Assembly (NCBI GenBank): GCA_018401965.1
Contig: JAGYJU010000003.1
Span: forward strand, 1 to 64,000
Length of the DNA stretch: 64,000 nucleotides
Direction of reading: 5' to 3'
DNA from: Roseicyclus sp.
Lineage (GTDB): Bacteria > Pseudomonadota > Alphaproteobacteria > Rhodobacterales > Rhodobacteraceae
Positions 54,589-64,000 of the stretch are shown here, one piece after another. Position numbers and translations under genes: made by a program. The notes beneath the pieces were generated by a model. That model ran no database searches, was not told the DNA's origin, and was given only the letters and a program-made list of their open reading frames with translations. Position 1 is the first letter of the stretch. Each line of letters starts with the position of its first letter.

Positions 54589-55305
54589 ATGACCCCGAAC
54601 CCCCGTGCGCCGCATCATGTGGCGATCATCATGGATGGGAATGGGCGTTGGGCGCAGTTGCGCGGGCGGCCCCGGCTTCTGGGCCATCACGCGGGCGCGC
54701 GGCGGGTCAAGGAAATCGTTCGCGCCTGCCCTGATCTCGGGGTGAAATACCTGACGATCTTTGCCTTTTCGACCGAGAACTGGAAACGCACCCAATCCGA
54801 GGTGGCGGGGCTGATGCGGTTGTTCAAGCGCTACATCCGCCGCGAAGCCCATGATCTGAAGGCCGAAAATGTCCGCGTCCGCTTTATCGGCGACCGGGTG
54901 AAACTGGAACCGGCGCTGGTCGATCTGATGGATGGGCTGGAACTGGCGACGGCCGAAAACACCGGCACCAACCTGACCATCGCGCTCAATTACGGGGGCC
55001 GGGACGAGGTGACGCGCGCCGCGCGCCGCCTGGCGCATGACGTGAAACTGGGCAAGCTCGACCCGCGCCAGATCTGCGATGAAACCTTTCCCCGCTATCT
55101 CGACACCTATGTTCTGCCCGACCCCGACCTGGTGATCCGCACCTCGGGCGAGGCGCGGATTTCGAATTTCCTGCTCTGGCAATCGGCCTATGCGGAATAT
55201 GAATTCATCGACACGCTCTGGCCCGATTTCTCGGCCCAGATCTTTGCCGAAGTGCTGGTGCGCTACGGCCTGCGCGACCGCCGGTTCGGCGCGGTCAAGG
55301 CCTGA
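54589..55305 (+). CDS. uppS: Undecaprenyl diphosphate synthase UppS
   Basis: UppS builds the C55 lipid carrier for peptidoglycan from FPP and IPP. The 238-residue protein has the cis-prenyltransferase motifs HVAIIMDGNGRWAQ, GHHAGARRVKEIVRAC, TIFAFSTENWKRTQSEV, LTIALNYGGRDEVT and DLVIRTSGEARISNFLLWQSAYAE. ATG 54589 lies after a spacer that contains a stable stem. The stop lies 11 bp before cdsA. Confidence 0.96.
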   Translation: MTPNPRAPHHVAIIMDGNGRWAQLRGRPRLLGHHAGARRVKEIVRACPDLGVKYLTIFAFSTENWKRTQSEVAGLMRLFKRYIRREAHDLKAENVRVRFIGDRVKLEPALVDLMDGLELATAENTGTNLTIALNYGGRDEVTRAARRLAHDVKLGKLDPRQICDETFPRYLDTYVLPDPDLVIRTSGEARISNFLLWQSAYAEYEFIDTLWPDFSAQIFAEVLVRYGLRDRRFGAVKA

Positions 55306-55315
55306 GGCGCGGGTC

Positions 55316-56108
55316 TTGGCCGTCACCCGCGACAGCTTTGCCGATCTGGCCACGCGGCTGGTCACGGGCCTTGCCTTGTCGGTCGTGGGGCTTGTCGCGG
55401 TCTGGGCGGGGGGCTGGTGGTTCACGCTGGTGGTTCTGGCCATCGTGGTGGCGCTGGTGTGGGAATTGGTGCGGATGCTGGGGGGCGGGCAAAAGCGCGC
55501 CCTGTCGCTGGGGGCCATGGCCGCGGGCGCGGTGCTGGCCACCAAGATCTTGCCGCCGGCCGTGGCCTTGGCGCTGGTGGCGCTGGTCGTGGTCGCGGGT
55601 GTGGCGGCCCTGGATCGCAACCGCGCGCTTTACGCCGTGATGACCGCCGTCATCCTCTCGGCCAGTTTCGGCATGATCGTGCACCGCGATGATTTCGGCC
55701 TGACCTGGATGCTGTGGCTGGTGCTGTTGGTCGCGGCCACCGACATTCTTGGCTATTTCGCGGGCCGCATCCTGGGGGGGCCGAAATTCTGGCCCCGGGT
55801 CAGCCCCAAGAAAACATGGTCGGGCACCATCGCGGGCTGGGTCGGGGCCGCGTTTATCGGCTGGATCTTCATGGGGTTGACCGGGTCGGGCCGGGAATTG
55901 ATCGCCATTTCGGTTGCGCTGTCGATGGCCAGCCAGATGGGCGACGTGATCGAATCGCGCGCTCAAGCGGCACATGGGGGTCAAGGACAGCTCGAACCTT
56001 CTGCCCGGTCATGGCGGGGTTTACGACCGGTTCGACGGGCTTTTGGGGGCGGCGTTCCTGCTGGTGATCGTGGAACATGTCACCGCCTTTCCGCCGCCGC
56101 CGCTATAG
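55316..56108 (+). pseudogene. cdsA: Phosphatidate cytidylyltransferase CdsA, frameshifted
   Basis: CdsA makes CDP-diacylglycerol for phospholipid synthesis. Restored, it is 263 residues with several membrane helices, the signature ATDILGYFAGRILGGPKF, PRVSPKKTWSGTIAGW, and [17 protein letters not shown]. One extra base within 55955-55961 ([18 protein letters not shown]) shifts the frame. The tail reads correctly in the next frame to the TAG at 56106-56108. The start is uncertain: TTG 55316 follows the uppS stop by 10 bp. Confidence 0.88.
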
Positions 56109-56123
56109 GATAGGCGTGGCGTC

Positions 56124-57304
56124 ATGCGCAGGGTCAGCATTTTCGGGGCCACGGGGTCCATCGGGCAGAACACCGTCGATCTGATCGCGCGCGCGCCGGG
56201 CGACTATCACGTCGTGGCGCTGACCGGTGCGGGCAATATCACCCAGCTTGCCAAGGATGCGATCGCCCTTGGCGCCGAGATTGCCGTGACCGCCGATGAG
56301 ACGCGGCTGGACGATCTGCGCACAGCCCTGGCGGGCACCGGCATCGCGGCAGCGGCAGGGCAGGGCGCGCTGATCGAGGCGGCCGACCGCCCCGCCGACT
56401 GGATCATGTCGGCCATCGTGGGGGCGGCGGGGCTTGCGCCGGGGTTCCGGGCCCTGCGCCACGGCACCACGCTGGCGCTCGCCAACAAGGAAAGCCTTGT
56501 CACCGCTGGCCCCTTGTTGATGCAAGAGGCGGCGGCGCATGGCGCCACGATCCTGCCCGTCGACAGCGAACATTCCGCCGTGTTCCAGGGGTTGGTGGGC
56601 GAAGACATCGCCGCCGTCGAACGGGTCATCATCACCGCCTCGGGCGGGGGTTGCGCGATTGGCCGCTGGCGGCGCTGGCCAGCGCCACCGTTGCCGATGC
56701 GGGCGCGCACCCCAATTGGGCGATGGGCCAGCGCATCACCATCGACAGCGCCTCCATGTTCAACAAGGGCATGGAACTAATTGAAACAAAAGAATTCTTT
56801 GGCCTTCCCGCCACCAAGATCGACACCGTGATCCATCCGCAATCCATCGTTCATGCGCTGGTGGGCTTTGTCGATGGTGCGCTGATGGCGCATCTGGGCG
56901 CGCCGGATATGCGCCATGCCATCGGCTATGCGCTGCACTGGCCCGAGCGGCGCGATCTGCCGGTGGCGCGGATCGACCTGGCGCAGATCGCGACGCTCGA
57001 ATTCTACGCGCCGGACCTGGTCCGCTACCCCGCGCTGCGCATCGCGCGCGAGGTGATGGAAACCGGGGGGCGGTCTGGCGCGGTGTTCAACGCCGCCAAG
57101 GAGGTGGCGCTTGACGGTTTCATCGCCGGGCGGATCGGTTTCATGCAGATGGCGCAGGTGGTGGACCGGACCCTTGACGCGATTGTGCCCCGGCTTTGCC
57201 TCACTTCGCCCCTGTCAAGCCTTGAGGATGTCCTGGAGACCGACCAGATAGCCCGTCAGACGGCGCAAGATCAAATCGCACATATCCAGACAAAGACAGG
57301 CTGA
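56124..57304 (+). pseudogene. dxr: DXP reductoisomerase Dxr, frameshifted
   Basis: Dxr makes MEP, the committed step of the MEP isoprenoid pathway, using NADPH. Restored, it is 393 residues: SIFGATGSIGQNTVDL, LALANKESLVTAGPLL, LPVDSEHSAVFQ, ITIDSASMFNKGMELIE and HPQSIVHALVGFVDG (metal and substrate). A -1 slip in the G-run 56646-56650 breaks SGG/ALRDWPLA. ATG 56124 lies 15 bp after cdsA. Probably an indel artefact in an essential gene. Confidence 0.9.
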
Positions 57305-57307
57305 CCC

Positions 57308-58636
57308 ATGGATTTCATCCCCCAGTTCGGCGGCATCGCCTTCACGCTTGCGGCCTTTGTCGCGGCCCTGTCGATCATCGTGGCGATCCATGAATATGGC
57401 CATTACATCGTCGGTCGCTGGTCCGGCATCCATGCCGAGGTGTTTTCGCTGGGCTTTGGCCCGGTGCTGTTCAGCCGGGTGGACCGGCGCGGCACGCGCT
57501 GGCAGGTCGCGCTCTTGCCCTTTGGCGGCTACGTGAAATTCCTGGGCGACGCCGATGCCGCCAGCGGCAAGGACCCCGCCGCCATCGACGCGCTCGACAT
57601 GACCGAACGCCGCCGGTCGATGCATGGCGCGCCGCTTTGGGCAAGGTCGCTGACGGTGGCGGCCGGACCGGTGTTCAATTTCATCCTGTCGATCATCGTC
57701 TTTGCCCTGTTTCTTGCCGTGACCGGACGGGCGGTCGATGACCCCCGCGTGGGCGCGCAGGTGGCCTTGCCCGCCGATATCGCCCAGTTCGAACCGGGCG
57801 ACCTGATCCTGACCATGGAAGGCCGGCCGGTCGTGGCCTTTTCCGACCTGTTCGACATCGCCGCCGATCTCGAACCGGCGCGCACCGCCGCCTACACGGT
57901 CGAGCGCAATGGCACCGAAATCGCGGTCGAGGCGGCCTTTCCCCTGATCCCGCTGGTGCAATCGGTCGCGCCGCAATCGGCCGCCATCGCCGCGGGCCTG
58001 CGCGAAGGCGATGTGATCCGCGCGGTTGACGGCACGCCCATCTATGCCTTCCGCCAGCTGCGCGAGGCGGTCGAGGCCCGCGAAGGCGCGCCCCTGACCC
58101 TGACGCTGTGGCGCGCGGGGCAAGATGTCACCGTCACCCTGACGCCGCGCCGCACCGATCTGCCGACGCCCGATGGCGGGTTCGAATCGCGCTGGCTGAT
58201 CGGCGTCACCGGCGGGCTGAGCTTTGAGCCGCTGCGCGAGAACGTCGGCCCCAGGGCGGCGCTTGGCTATGGCGCGGAACAGACGCTGTTTGTCGTGCAG
58301 TCCTCGCTGTCGGGGCTGTGGCACATGATCACCGGCGCGATTTCATCGTGCAACCTGCAAGGCCCCATCGGCATCGCGGAAACCTCCGGCGCGGCGGCCA
58401 GCCAGGGTATCGACAATTTCATCTGGTTCGTGGCCGTTCTGTCCACCGCCGTGGGGCTGTTGAACCTGTTCCCGATCCCGGTGCTGGATGGCGGGCATCT
58501 CGTGTTCCACGCCTACGAGGCGGTCTCGGGCAAGCCGCCGTCGGACCGGGTGTTGCGGGTGTTCATGACCATCGGCCTGACGCTGTTGTTGTCGCTGATG
58601 TTGTTTGCCCTGACCAATGACCTGTTCTGCCCCTGA
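57308..58636 (+). CDS. rseP: Site-2 protease RseP
   Basis: RseP is an intramembrane zinc protease that cleaves anti-sigma factors and signal-peptide remnants. The 442-residue protein has HExxH in IHEYGHYIVG (28-32), two PDZ domains (EPGDLILTMEGRPV and REGDVIRAVDGTPI), and the C-terminal ligand D394 in PIPVLDGGHLVF. The gene follows dxr by 3 bp. It precedes bamA in the standard order. Confidence 0.95.
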   Translation: MDFIPQFGGIAFTLAAFVAALSIIVAIHEYGHYIVGRWSGIHAEVFSLGFGPVLFSRVDRRGTRWQVALLPFGGYVKFLGDADAASGKDPAAIDALDMTERRRSMHGAPLWARSLTVAAGPVFNFILSIIVFALFLAVTGRAVDDPRVGAQVALPADIAQFEPGDLILTMEGRPVVAFSDLFDIAADLEPARTAAYTVERNGTEIAVEAAFPLIPLVQSVAPQSAAIAAGLREGDVIRAVDGTPIYAFRQLREAVEAREGAPLTLTLWRAGQDVTVTLTPRRTDLPTPDGGFESRWLIGVTGGLSFEPLRENVGPRAALGYGAEQTLFVVQSSLSGLWHMITGAISSCNLQGPIGIAETSGAAASQGIDNFIWFVAVLSTAVGLLNLFPIPVLDGGHLVFHAYEAVSGKPPSDRVLRVFMTIGLTLLLSLMLFALTNDLFCP

Positions 58637-58733
58637 TCGCTGACGCGGCCCGGAATTTCCCGAAAAGGGCCGAAGTCCTGCCACAGTCGCCCCCTATCGC
58701 TTGACGCCAAGCCAAGCTGCATAGGGGAATGCG

Positions 58734-58871
58734 ATGAAGGTTCTGGTGCAACGCTCGCAGGTCTTTTCGGGCCTGATCTTTGTGAACATGGACCGGTTCC
58801 TTGTGCCGATCGTGATCGTGGCGGCGCTGACGCTGGCGGGCATGATCTTCGACTTTGCCACCACCCATTGA
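58734..58871 (+). CDS. Small membrane protein (45 aa) between rseP and bamA
   Basis: The ORF encodes 45 residues with a basic N-terminus (MKVLVQRSQVFSGL) and a hydrophobic helix (LVPIVIVAALTLAGMIFDF), ending TTH. GGGGA lies 7 nt upstream of ATG 58734. It is 97 bp after rseP and 144 bp before bamA. I do not recognise a family. Its position in the BAM/RseP operon makes a small inner-membrane regulator possible, but nothing in the sequence proves this. Confidence 0.55.
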   Translation: MKVLVQRSQVFSGLIFVNMDRFLVPIVIVAALTLAGMIFDFATTH

Positions 58872-59015
58872 TGCCAACCGGGGCGCCAACGCTGATTATG
58901 GCGAAAATGTGGCACCACGGCATTGATGGCGTGTCTGACCCCAGTTCATTTTGACAACCCCCTGACCCTCGGCTAGGCAGGGCGTGCTGCCAATGGAACT
59001 CTGGGGTTGGAATCG

Positions 59016-61370
59016 ATGAATTTGCGTCTGCGCGACCATACAACATTGCCGACGCGGTCTTTGGGCCATTCTCATCGAAACACTGTTTTCTCTCGTGTTT
59101 CCATGGCCTTGCTTGCTGCAACCCTGGGGCTTGGGGTCGGGTTCGGGGGGCCTGCATCGGGGCAGGATTTCCGGTTCACCACCTTTGACGTGCAGGGCAA
59201 TGCGCGTATCTCTGATTCCGCCATCCTGACCTACGCGGGCATCGCCCCCGGCGCGACCGTTTCCGCCGCCGAGGTGAACGACGCCCTGCAACGTCTTCAG
59301 GATACAGGGCTTTTCGAGGCTGTCGAGATCGCGCCGCAGGGCGGCACGCTGGTCATCGCGGTGCAGGAATACCCCGACGATCAACCGCATCTCGATCGAG
59401 GGCAACCGGAGCCTCGATGATGAAAACCTGCTGACGGCGATCCAATCCGTGCCGCGCCGCACCTATTCGCCCGCCACGGCCGAACTCGATGCCAATGCCA
59501 TCGCCGAGGCCTATCGCCTGTCGGGGCGGCTGACGGCAACGGTGACGCCGCGCATCATCCGCCGGTCCGACAACCGGGTCGACCTGGTCTTCGAAGTGGC
59601 CGAGGGGCGCGTGGTGGAAACCGAACGCCTGTCCTTTGTCGGCAACCGTGCCTATTCGGATCGCCGCCTGCGCCGCGTGTTGGAAAGCACCCAGGCCGGG
59701 CTGCTGCGCCAGATCATCCGCCGCGACACCTTTATCGCGGAACGCATCGCGCTCGACCGGCAGCTGCTGACCGATTTCTACCAGGACCGCGGCTATGTCG
59801 ATTTCCAGATCCTCAGCGTGACGCCGGAACTGGCGCGCGACCGGGGCGCGTATTTCGTGACCTTCAACATCCAGGAAGGTCAAAGCTTCGACATCGGGCA
59901 GATCACGACCGTGTCCGAAATCCCCGAAGTCGATGCCTCCGAATACCAGGACATCATCCGCATTCGGTCGGGCGAAACCTATAGCCCGCGCGTGATCGAC
60001 AGCACGATCAGCCGGTTGGAAGCGCTTGCGACCCAGCAGGGCCTGCGCTTTGTGCGGGTGGAACCGCGCATCACCCGCAACGATGCCGACCTGACGCTGG
60101 ACGTGGAATTCGTGATTTCGCGCGGTGAACGGGTCTTTGTCGAACGCATCGACATCGAAGGCAATGCCACCACGTTGGACCGCGTCATCCGCCGCCAGTT
60201 CACCGAGGTCGAAGGCGACCCCTTCGATCCGCGCTCGATCCGGCAGGCCGCCGAACGCATCCGCGCCACCGGGTTCTTCAGCGATGCACAGGTTGCCGGT
60301 CGCCCCGGCACGGCGCCTGACCAGGTCATCGTCGATGTCGATGTCGAGGAACAGCCGACCGGATCGCTCGGCTTCTCTGCCAGCTTCTCGACCGACACCG
60401 GCGCCGGGCTTGCGGTGAATTTCTCCGAGGAAAATTTCCTCGGGCGCGGGCAGGCGTTGCGCTTTGGGTTCAACACGACCGAAGGCAGCCAATCCTTTAC
60501 CTTCGGCTTTACCGAACCGGGCTTCCTCGCGCGTGACCTGGCCCTGACGCTAAGCGCGTTTTACAACGAAACCACCGCGCAAAACCGGTCCTTCAACACG
60601 CTGGATGTGGGCGCGCGCGCCGGTCTTGGCTTTCCGGTCAGCGAATTCGGCCGCATGAACGCCTATTACGGCATCGAGGAAAACCAGATTTCCGGTCTGA
60701 ACGCCACGACCAGTTCGCCGATCCTTCTGGCCGATCAGGGGGATCGCCTGAATTCCTATGCCGGCCTGCAATATGCCTATGACACCCGCAACACCGGTCT
60801 GGATACCACGCGCGGCGTGCGGCTGCAGTTCGGGGCGGAATATGCCGGCCTGGGCGGCGATGCCGAATACCTGCGCGCCACCATGCTGGCCATCGGGGAA
60901 CAGCAGGTTGCCCGCGAAGAAGTGACGCTGCGCGCCAGTTTCGAGGCGGGCGCGATCGAAACGCTGGATGGCAACAGCCGCCAGAGCGACCGGTTTTTCC
61001 TGTCCAGCCGGCAGATGCGCGGCTTTGACGCCAATGGCCTTGGCCCGCGTGACCTGACGGTGGCCAACCGTGACGCGCTTGGCGGCAACATGTTCGCCGT
61101 CGCCCGGTTCGAGGCGGCGTTCCCCTTGGCCTGCCCGATGAATACGGGATTTCCGGTGGCATGTTCTACGATGTCGGCACGGTCTGGGGTCTGGACAACA
61201 CCAATGGCGGCGCGGTCGATGACGACCTGTATTGGCGTCAGGCCGTGGGCGTGTCGGTGTTCTGGGATACCGCCATCGGGCCGCTGCGGTTCAATTTCTC
61301 GCATCCGATCGAATTCCAGAGCTATGACTTGACCCGTGAATTCGACCTGACCATCGAAGCCCGGTTCTGA
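59016..61370 (+). pseudogene. bamA: Outer membrane assembly factor BamA, two frameshifts
   Basis: BamA inserts beta-barrel proteins in the outer membrane. Restored, it is 784 residues: signal peptide (VSMALLAATLGLGVGFGGPASG), POTRA domains (FDVQGNARISDSAILTYAGI; LSFVGNRAYSDRRLRRVLES; IDIEGNATTLDRVIRRQFTEVEGDPF) and a C-terminal barrel ending FDLTIEARF. A +1 at 59376 (EYP/TINRISIEGN) and a -1 at 61128-61129 (FPLG/LPDEYGISGG) split it into three frames. ATG 59016 is chosen over the TTG at 59007. The gene must be functional in a viable cell, so the slips look like errors. Confidence 0.92.
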
Positions 61371-61380
61371 GGATCGCGGC

Positions 61381-62022
61381 ATGGCCCGCTGTCCTGCCGT
61401 TGCGCTTGCCCTTGTCCTGACGCTCATCGCTGCGCCTGCGCTGGCGCAAACCGCGCCTGCGGGGCAGTCGGGGCAGGGCACGGGCGCGCCCTTTAGCCCC
61501 GTGGTGGTGATCAACCAGGAACGGCTGTTGTCGCAGTCGCGTTACGGGCAACGCATCCAGCGCGAGATCGAGGCGGCGGGCATCGCGCTTGCCTCGGAAA
61601 ACCGCGAGATCGAGACGCGCCTGACCGAAGAGGAATTGGCGTTGACCGAACGCCGCGCCATCCTGACGCCAGAGGCGTTTCGCCCCATCGCCATCGAGTT
61701 TGACGCGCGCGTCAACGGCATCCGGGCCGCGCAAGAGGCCAAGGGCCGCGCCCTGCAACAACAATCCGACGCGGCCCAGCAACAGTTTTTCGAAACCGTG
61801 TTCCCGGTGCTGATCGACATCCTGCGCGCGCGCGGCGCCGCCGTCTTGATGGATAACCGCGCCGTTCTCTTGTCGGCCGATGGTGTCGATATCACCGATC
61901 TGGCGATCGACTTGATCGATACCCAGATCGGCGGAGGCCCGGAGGGGCCGCTGATCGACCTGGATGGCACCGCCCGTCCGCCCAACCGCGACACGCCCGC
62001 CACGCCTGACACGGCCCCGTGA
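61381..62022 (+). CDS. OmpH/Skp-family periplasmic chaperone
   Basis: The 213-residue protein starts with a signal peptide ([15 protein letters not shown]) and has the OmpH/Skp pattern: [24 protein letters not shown], a long helical hairpin ([41 protein letters not shown]), and [20 protein letters not shown]. Skp delivers unfolded outer-membrane proteins to BamA. It is 10 bp after bamA, 94 bp before fabZ. Confidence 0.88.
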   Translation: MARCPAVALALVLTLIAAPALAQTAPAGQSGQGTGAPFSPVVVINQERLLSQSRYGQRIQREIEAAGIALASENREIETRLTEEELALTERRAILTPEAFRPIAIEFDARVNGIRAAQEAKGRALQQQSDAAQQQFFETVFPVLIDILRARGAAVLMDNRAVLLSADGVDITDLAIDLIDTQIGGGPEGPLIDLDGTARPPNRDTPATPDTAP

Positions 62023-62116
62023 TCGCGCCGCTTGCCGCGCGCGGGCCTTGTTGCTACCACCCCCCGACATGCGCGGCGCAAACCGTGCCAGACCGATGCT
62101 GAAGGAGCCTTCCGCC

Positions 62117-62596
62117 ATGACGGCCGAGACGCCCACAACCGCCGACATCGACCTGATCCAGCGGATCATCCCGCATCGCTACCCGTTCCTCCTGGTCGAC
62201 CGCGTCCGCGATATCGTGCCGTTCCAATCCGCGACAGGCGTCAAGAACGTCACCTTCAACGAACCGCATTTCCAGGGCCATTTCCCCGGTGCCCCGATCA
62301 TGCCGGGCGTCACCATCGTCGAGGCTATGGCGCAAACCGCTGCCGTCATGGTGGGCGTGTCGGCCGACCTGGCCGACAAGAACCTGCTGGTCTATTTCAT
62401 GGGCATCGACGGGGTGAAATTCCGCCGCAAGGTGGTGCCGGGCGATGTGCTCGAGATGCAGATCACCACGCTGCGCGGCAAGCCCGGCGGCAAGGTCTGG
62501 AAATTCGGCGGCCGCGCCACGGTCGAGGGCGATCTGGCCTGCGAGGCGGAATTCACCGCGATGATGGACCTCGATGCCATGGGCGGGGCCGCATGA
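62117..62596 (+). CDS. fabZ: 3-hydroxyacyl-ACP dehydratase FabZ
   Basis: FabZ removes water in each fatty-acid cycle and shares hydroxyacyl-ACP with LpxA. The 159-residue protein has [14 protein letters not shown], the catalytic [29 protein letters not shown] (His and Glu) and [20 protein letters not shown] 62117 has GAAGGAG 9 nt upstream. The stop overlaps the lpxA start (ATGATG). Confidence 0.95.
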   Translation: MTAETPTTADIDLIQRIIPHRYPFLLVDRVRDIVPFQSATGVKNVTFNEPHFQGHFPGAPIMPGVTIVEAMAQTAAVMVGVSADLADKNLLVYFMGIDGVKFRRKVVPGDVLEMQITTLRGKPGGKVWKFGGRATVEGDLACEAEFTAMMDLDAMGGAA

Positions 62597-63399
62597 TGGG
62601 CATCGACCCGACCGCCACCATTCACCCCTCGTCGGTGATCGAGCCCGGGGCGGTGATCGGGCCGCGCTGCAGCATCGGCCCGTTCTGCATCATCGGGCCA
62701 GAGGTGACGTTGGGGGCAGGGGTCACGCTCAAATCCCATGTCGTCGTCACCGGCTGGACCGATCTGGGCGATGACAGCGTGGTCTTTCCCTTCGCCAATA
62801 TCGGCGATGTGCCGCAAGACCTGAAATATTCCGGCGAACGCACCCGGCTGATCGTGGGCAAGCGCGCCCGCATCCGCGAAGGCGTGACGATGAACACCGG
62901 CACCGAAGGCGGCGGCGGCATCACCCGCGTGGGCGATGACGGCCTGTTCATGGCCGGTGCCCATGTCGCCCATGACGCCCAGGTGGGCGACCGCGTGATC
63001 ATGGCCAACAATGCCGCCGTGGCGGGGCATTGCATCATTTCCGACGATGTCATCATCGGCGGCCTGTCCGGCGTTCATCAATTCGTGCGCATCGGCAAGG
63101 GCGCGATCATCGGCGCGGTCACGATGGTGACCCATGACGTGATCCCCTATGGCCTGGTGCAGGGGCCACGTGGGGGGCTTGATGGGCTGAACCTCGTGGG
63201 GCTGAAACGGCGCGGCGTGGCGCGCGACGACATCATGGCGCTGCGGGCCGCGTTCCAGGCCTTGGCCCAGGGCGAAGGCGCCTTCCAGGATCGCGCCCGC
63301 CGCCTGCAAGACGATGCCGCCGGTCAAAGCGACTATGTCCGCGACATCGTGTCCTTCGTGCTGGGGGACAGCGACCGGTCCTTCCTGACGCCCGGCTGA
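62593..63399 (+). CDS. lpxA: UDP-GlcNAc acyltransferase LpxA
   Basis: LpxA starts lipid A synthesis by acylating UDP-GlcNAc. The 268-residue protein shows left-handed hexapeptide repeats ([23 protein letters not shown]), the catalytic zone [17 protein letters not shown], and [36 protein letters not shown], then a C-terminal helical part. The start could be 62593 or 62596 (MM). It overlaps fabZ by 4 bp and lpxI by one base. Confidence 0.96.
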   Translation: MMGIDPTATIHPSSVIEPGAVIGPRCSIGPFCIIGPEVTLGAGVTLKSHVVVTGWTDLGDDSVVFPFANIGDVPQDLKYSGERTRLIVGKRARIREGVTMNTGTEGGGGITRVGDDGLFMAGAHVAHDAQVGDRVIMANNAAVAGHCIISDDVIIGGLSGVHQFVRIGKGAIIGAVTMVTHDVIPYGLVQGPRGGLDGLNLVGLKRRGVARDDIMALRAAFQALAQGEGAFQDRARRLQDDAAGQSDYVRDIVSFVLGDSDRSFLTPG

Positions 63400-64000
63400 T
63401 GGGGCGGCTCGCGATCATCGCGGGCAGCGGGGCCTTGCCGGGGCTGGTTGCCGCCGCCAACCCCGCCGTCATCGTCCGGCTGGCGGGGGTCGACAGCGAC
63501 GCGCAAGGCGAGGCTGTGATCGCGGCGCGGCTGGAACGGCTGGGGCAGTTGTTCGATGATCTGCATGGCGCGGGTGTCACCGACATCTGCCTTGCAGGCG
63601 CGATGCGGCGCGCGACCTTCGACACCAGCGCGCTCGACGAGGCGACCGAGGCGCTCTTGCCGCGCGTGATGTCCGCGCAGGCCCGGGGCGATGACGCGCT
63701 GCTTCGCGATATCATGGCGATCTTCGAGGAACAGGGGTTCACCCTTCGCGGCGCCCATGACCTGCGCCCCGACCTGGTCGCGCCCTTGGGGGCGCTTGCG
63801 GGGCAGGCCGACCAGGTGGGCGATGCCGCGCGTGCCCGCGCCGTTCTTGCCGCGCTTGGCCCGCTTGACGTGGGGCAGGCGGCGGTGGCGGCCAAGGGCC
63901 AGATGCTGGGCATCGAAACCCTGCAAGGCACCGATGCGATGCTGCGCCATGTGGCCGATACCGCGCCCGGATCGCGGGGCGTGTTGGTGAAACGCGCCAA
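63399..64000 (+). CDS. lpxI: UDP-2,3-diacylglucosamine pyrophosphatase LpxI (partial)
   Basis: LpxI hydrolyses UDP-2,3-diacylglucosamine to lipid X and UMP, replacing LpxH in alphaproteobacteria. The frame from ATG 63399 is open to the window end (200 codons). It shows the Rossmann-like start GRLAIIAGSGALPGLV, GAGVTDICLAGAMRR, DDALLRDIMAIFEEQGF and AVAAKGQMLGIETLQGTDAMLRH. The last conserved part and stop lie beyond 64000. Its ATG overlaps the lpxA stop, TGATG. Confidence 0.92.
   Translation, partial: MGRLAIIAGSGALPGLVAAANPAVIVRLAGVDSDAQGEAVIAARLERLGQLFDDLHGAGVTDICLAGAMRRATFDTSALDEATEALLPRVMSAQARGDDALLRDIMAIFEEQGFTLRGAHDLRPDLVAPLGALAGQADQVGDAARARAVLAALGPLDVGQAAVAAKGQMLGIETLQGTDAMLRHVADTAPGSRGVLVKRA

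Noticed and set aside
56646..56650. Programmed frameshift in dxr or bamA
   Set aside because: No slippery heptamer plus pseudoknot was seen, and slips affect eleven unrelated genes, so error is simpler.

Overview
The window is a G+C-rich stretch of an alphaproteobacterial chromosome, almost certainly from the Rhodobacterales (Rhodobacter/Roseobacter group). Evidence: ctrA preceded by sciP, a Usg-family protein, cobalamin-dependent ribonucleotide reductase NrdJ, TrmFO, a two-domain cold-shock protein, and an RTX protein with a C-terminal Hint domain. Intergenic repeats also fit: a G-rich hairpin followed by CCCCCGGAGTTTTC and AAGATGAAG, and palindromes with the core TTTTCGTACGAAAA. Nothing looks like a prophage, IS element or CRISPR array.

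Layout. 1-1.9 kb: HU-like protein, two tRNA-Val, an exported protein and two tRNA-Asp. 1.9-8.9 kb: mnmA, then sciP (in-frame stop), ctrA, ligA, recG and a 39-residue membrane ORF preceded by a LexA-type GTTC-N7-GTTC repeat. 9-16.8 kb: Fe-S scaffold gene, hisI, gluQ, trmFO, gyrA, usg, dsbB, a YqaA-like gene and tRNA-Leu. 16.8-23.6 kb: about 1 kb without a gene, then a giant Ca-binding RTX/DUF642-like/Hint protein. 23.7-31.1 kb: MobA-like nucleotidyltransferase, sarcosine/dimethylglycine dehydrogenase-like flavoprotein, CorC-like protein, xerD and two exported or membrane proteins. 31.1-36.2 kb: aroK-aroB, gpt, fabI, pdxH, cold-shock protein, DUF192 protein and tRNA-Pro. 36.2-44.4 kb: nrdJ, an MBL-fold protein and modABC. 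44.4-52.0 kb: a peptide-type ABC importer operon under an AraC-family regulator. 52.1-64.0 kb: miaA, then the envelope operon pyrH-frr-uppS-cdsA-dxr-rseP-(small ORF)-bamA-ompH-fabZ-lpxA-lpxI, cut by the window end.

How the genes work together. MnmA, TrmFO, GluQ and MiaA modify tRNAs, and the window encodes tRNA-Asp, the substrate of GluQ. SciP and CtrA form the alphaproteobacterial cell-cycle/motility circuit. The last 11 kb couples ribosome recycling and UMP supply to undecaprenyl-PP, CDP-diacylglycerol, MEP-pathway isoprenoids, outer-membrane protein assembly and lipid A synthesis.

Quality warning. Eleven genes carry single-base frameshifts and sciP carries a TAG. The damaged set includes bamA (twice), cdsA, dxr and nrdJ, which should be essential, and many slips sit in homopolymers. 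I therefore read most of them as sequencing or assembly errors. The gene extents below span the full, restored reading frames.
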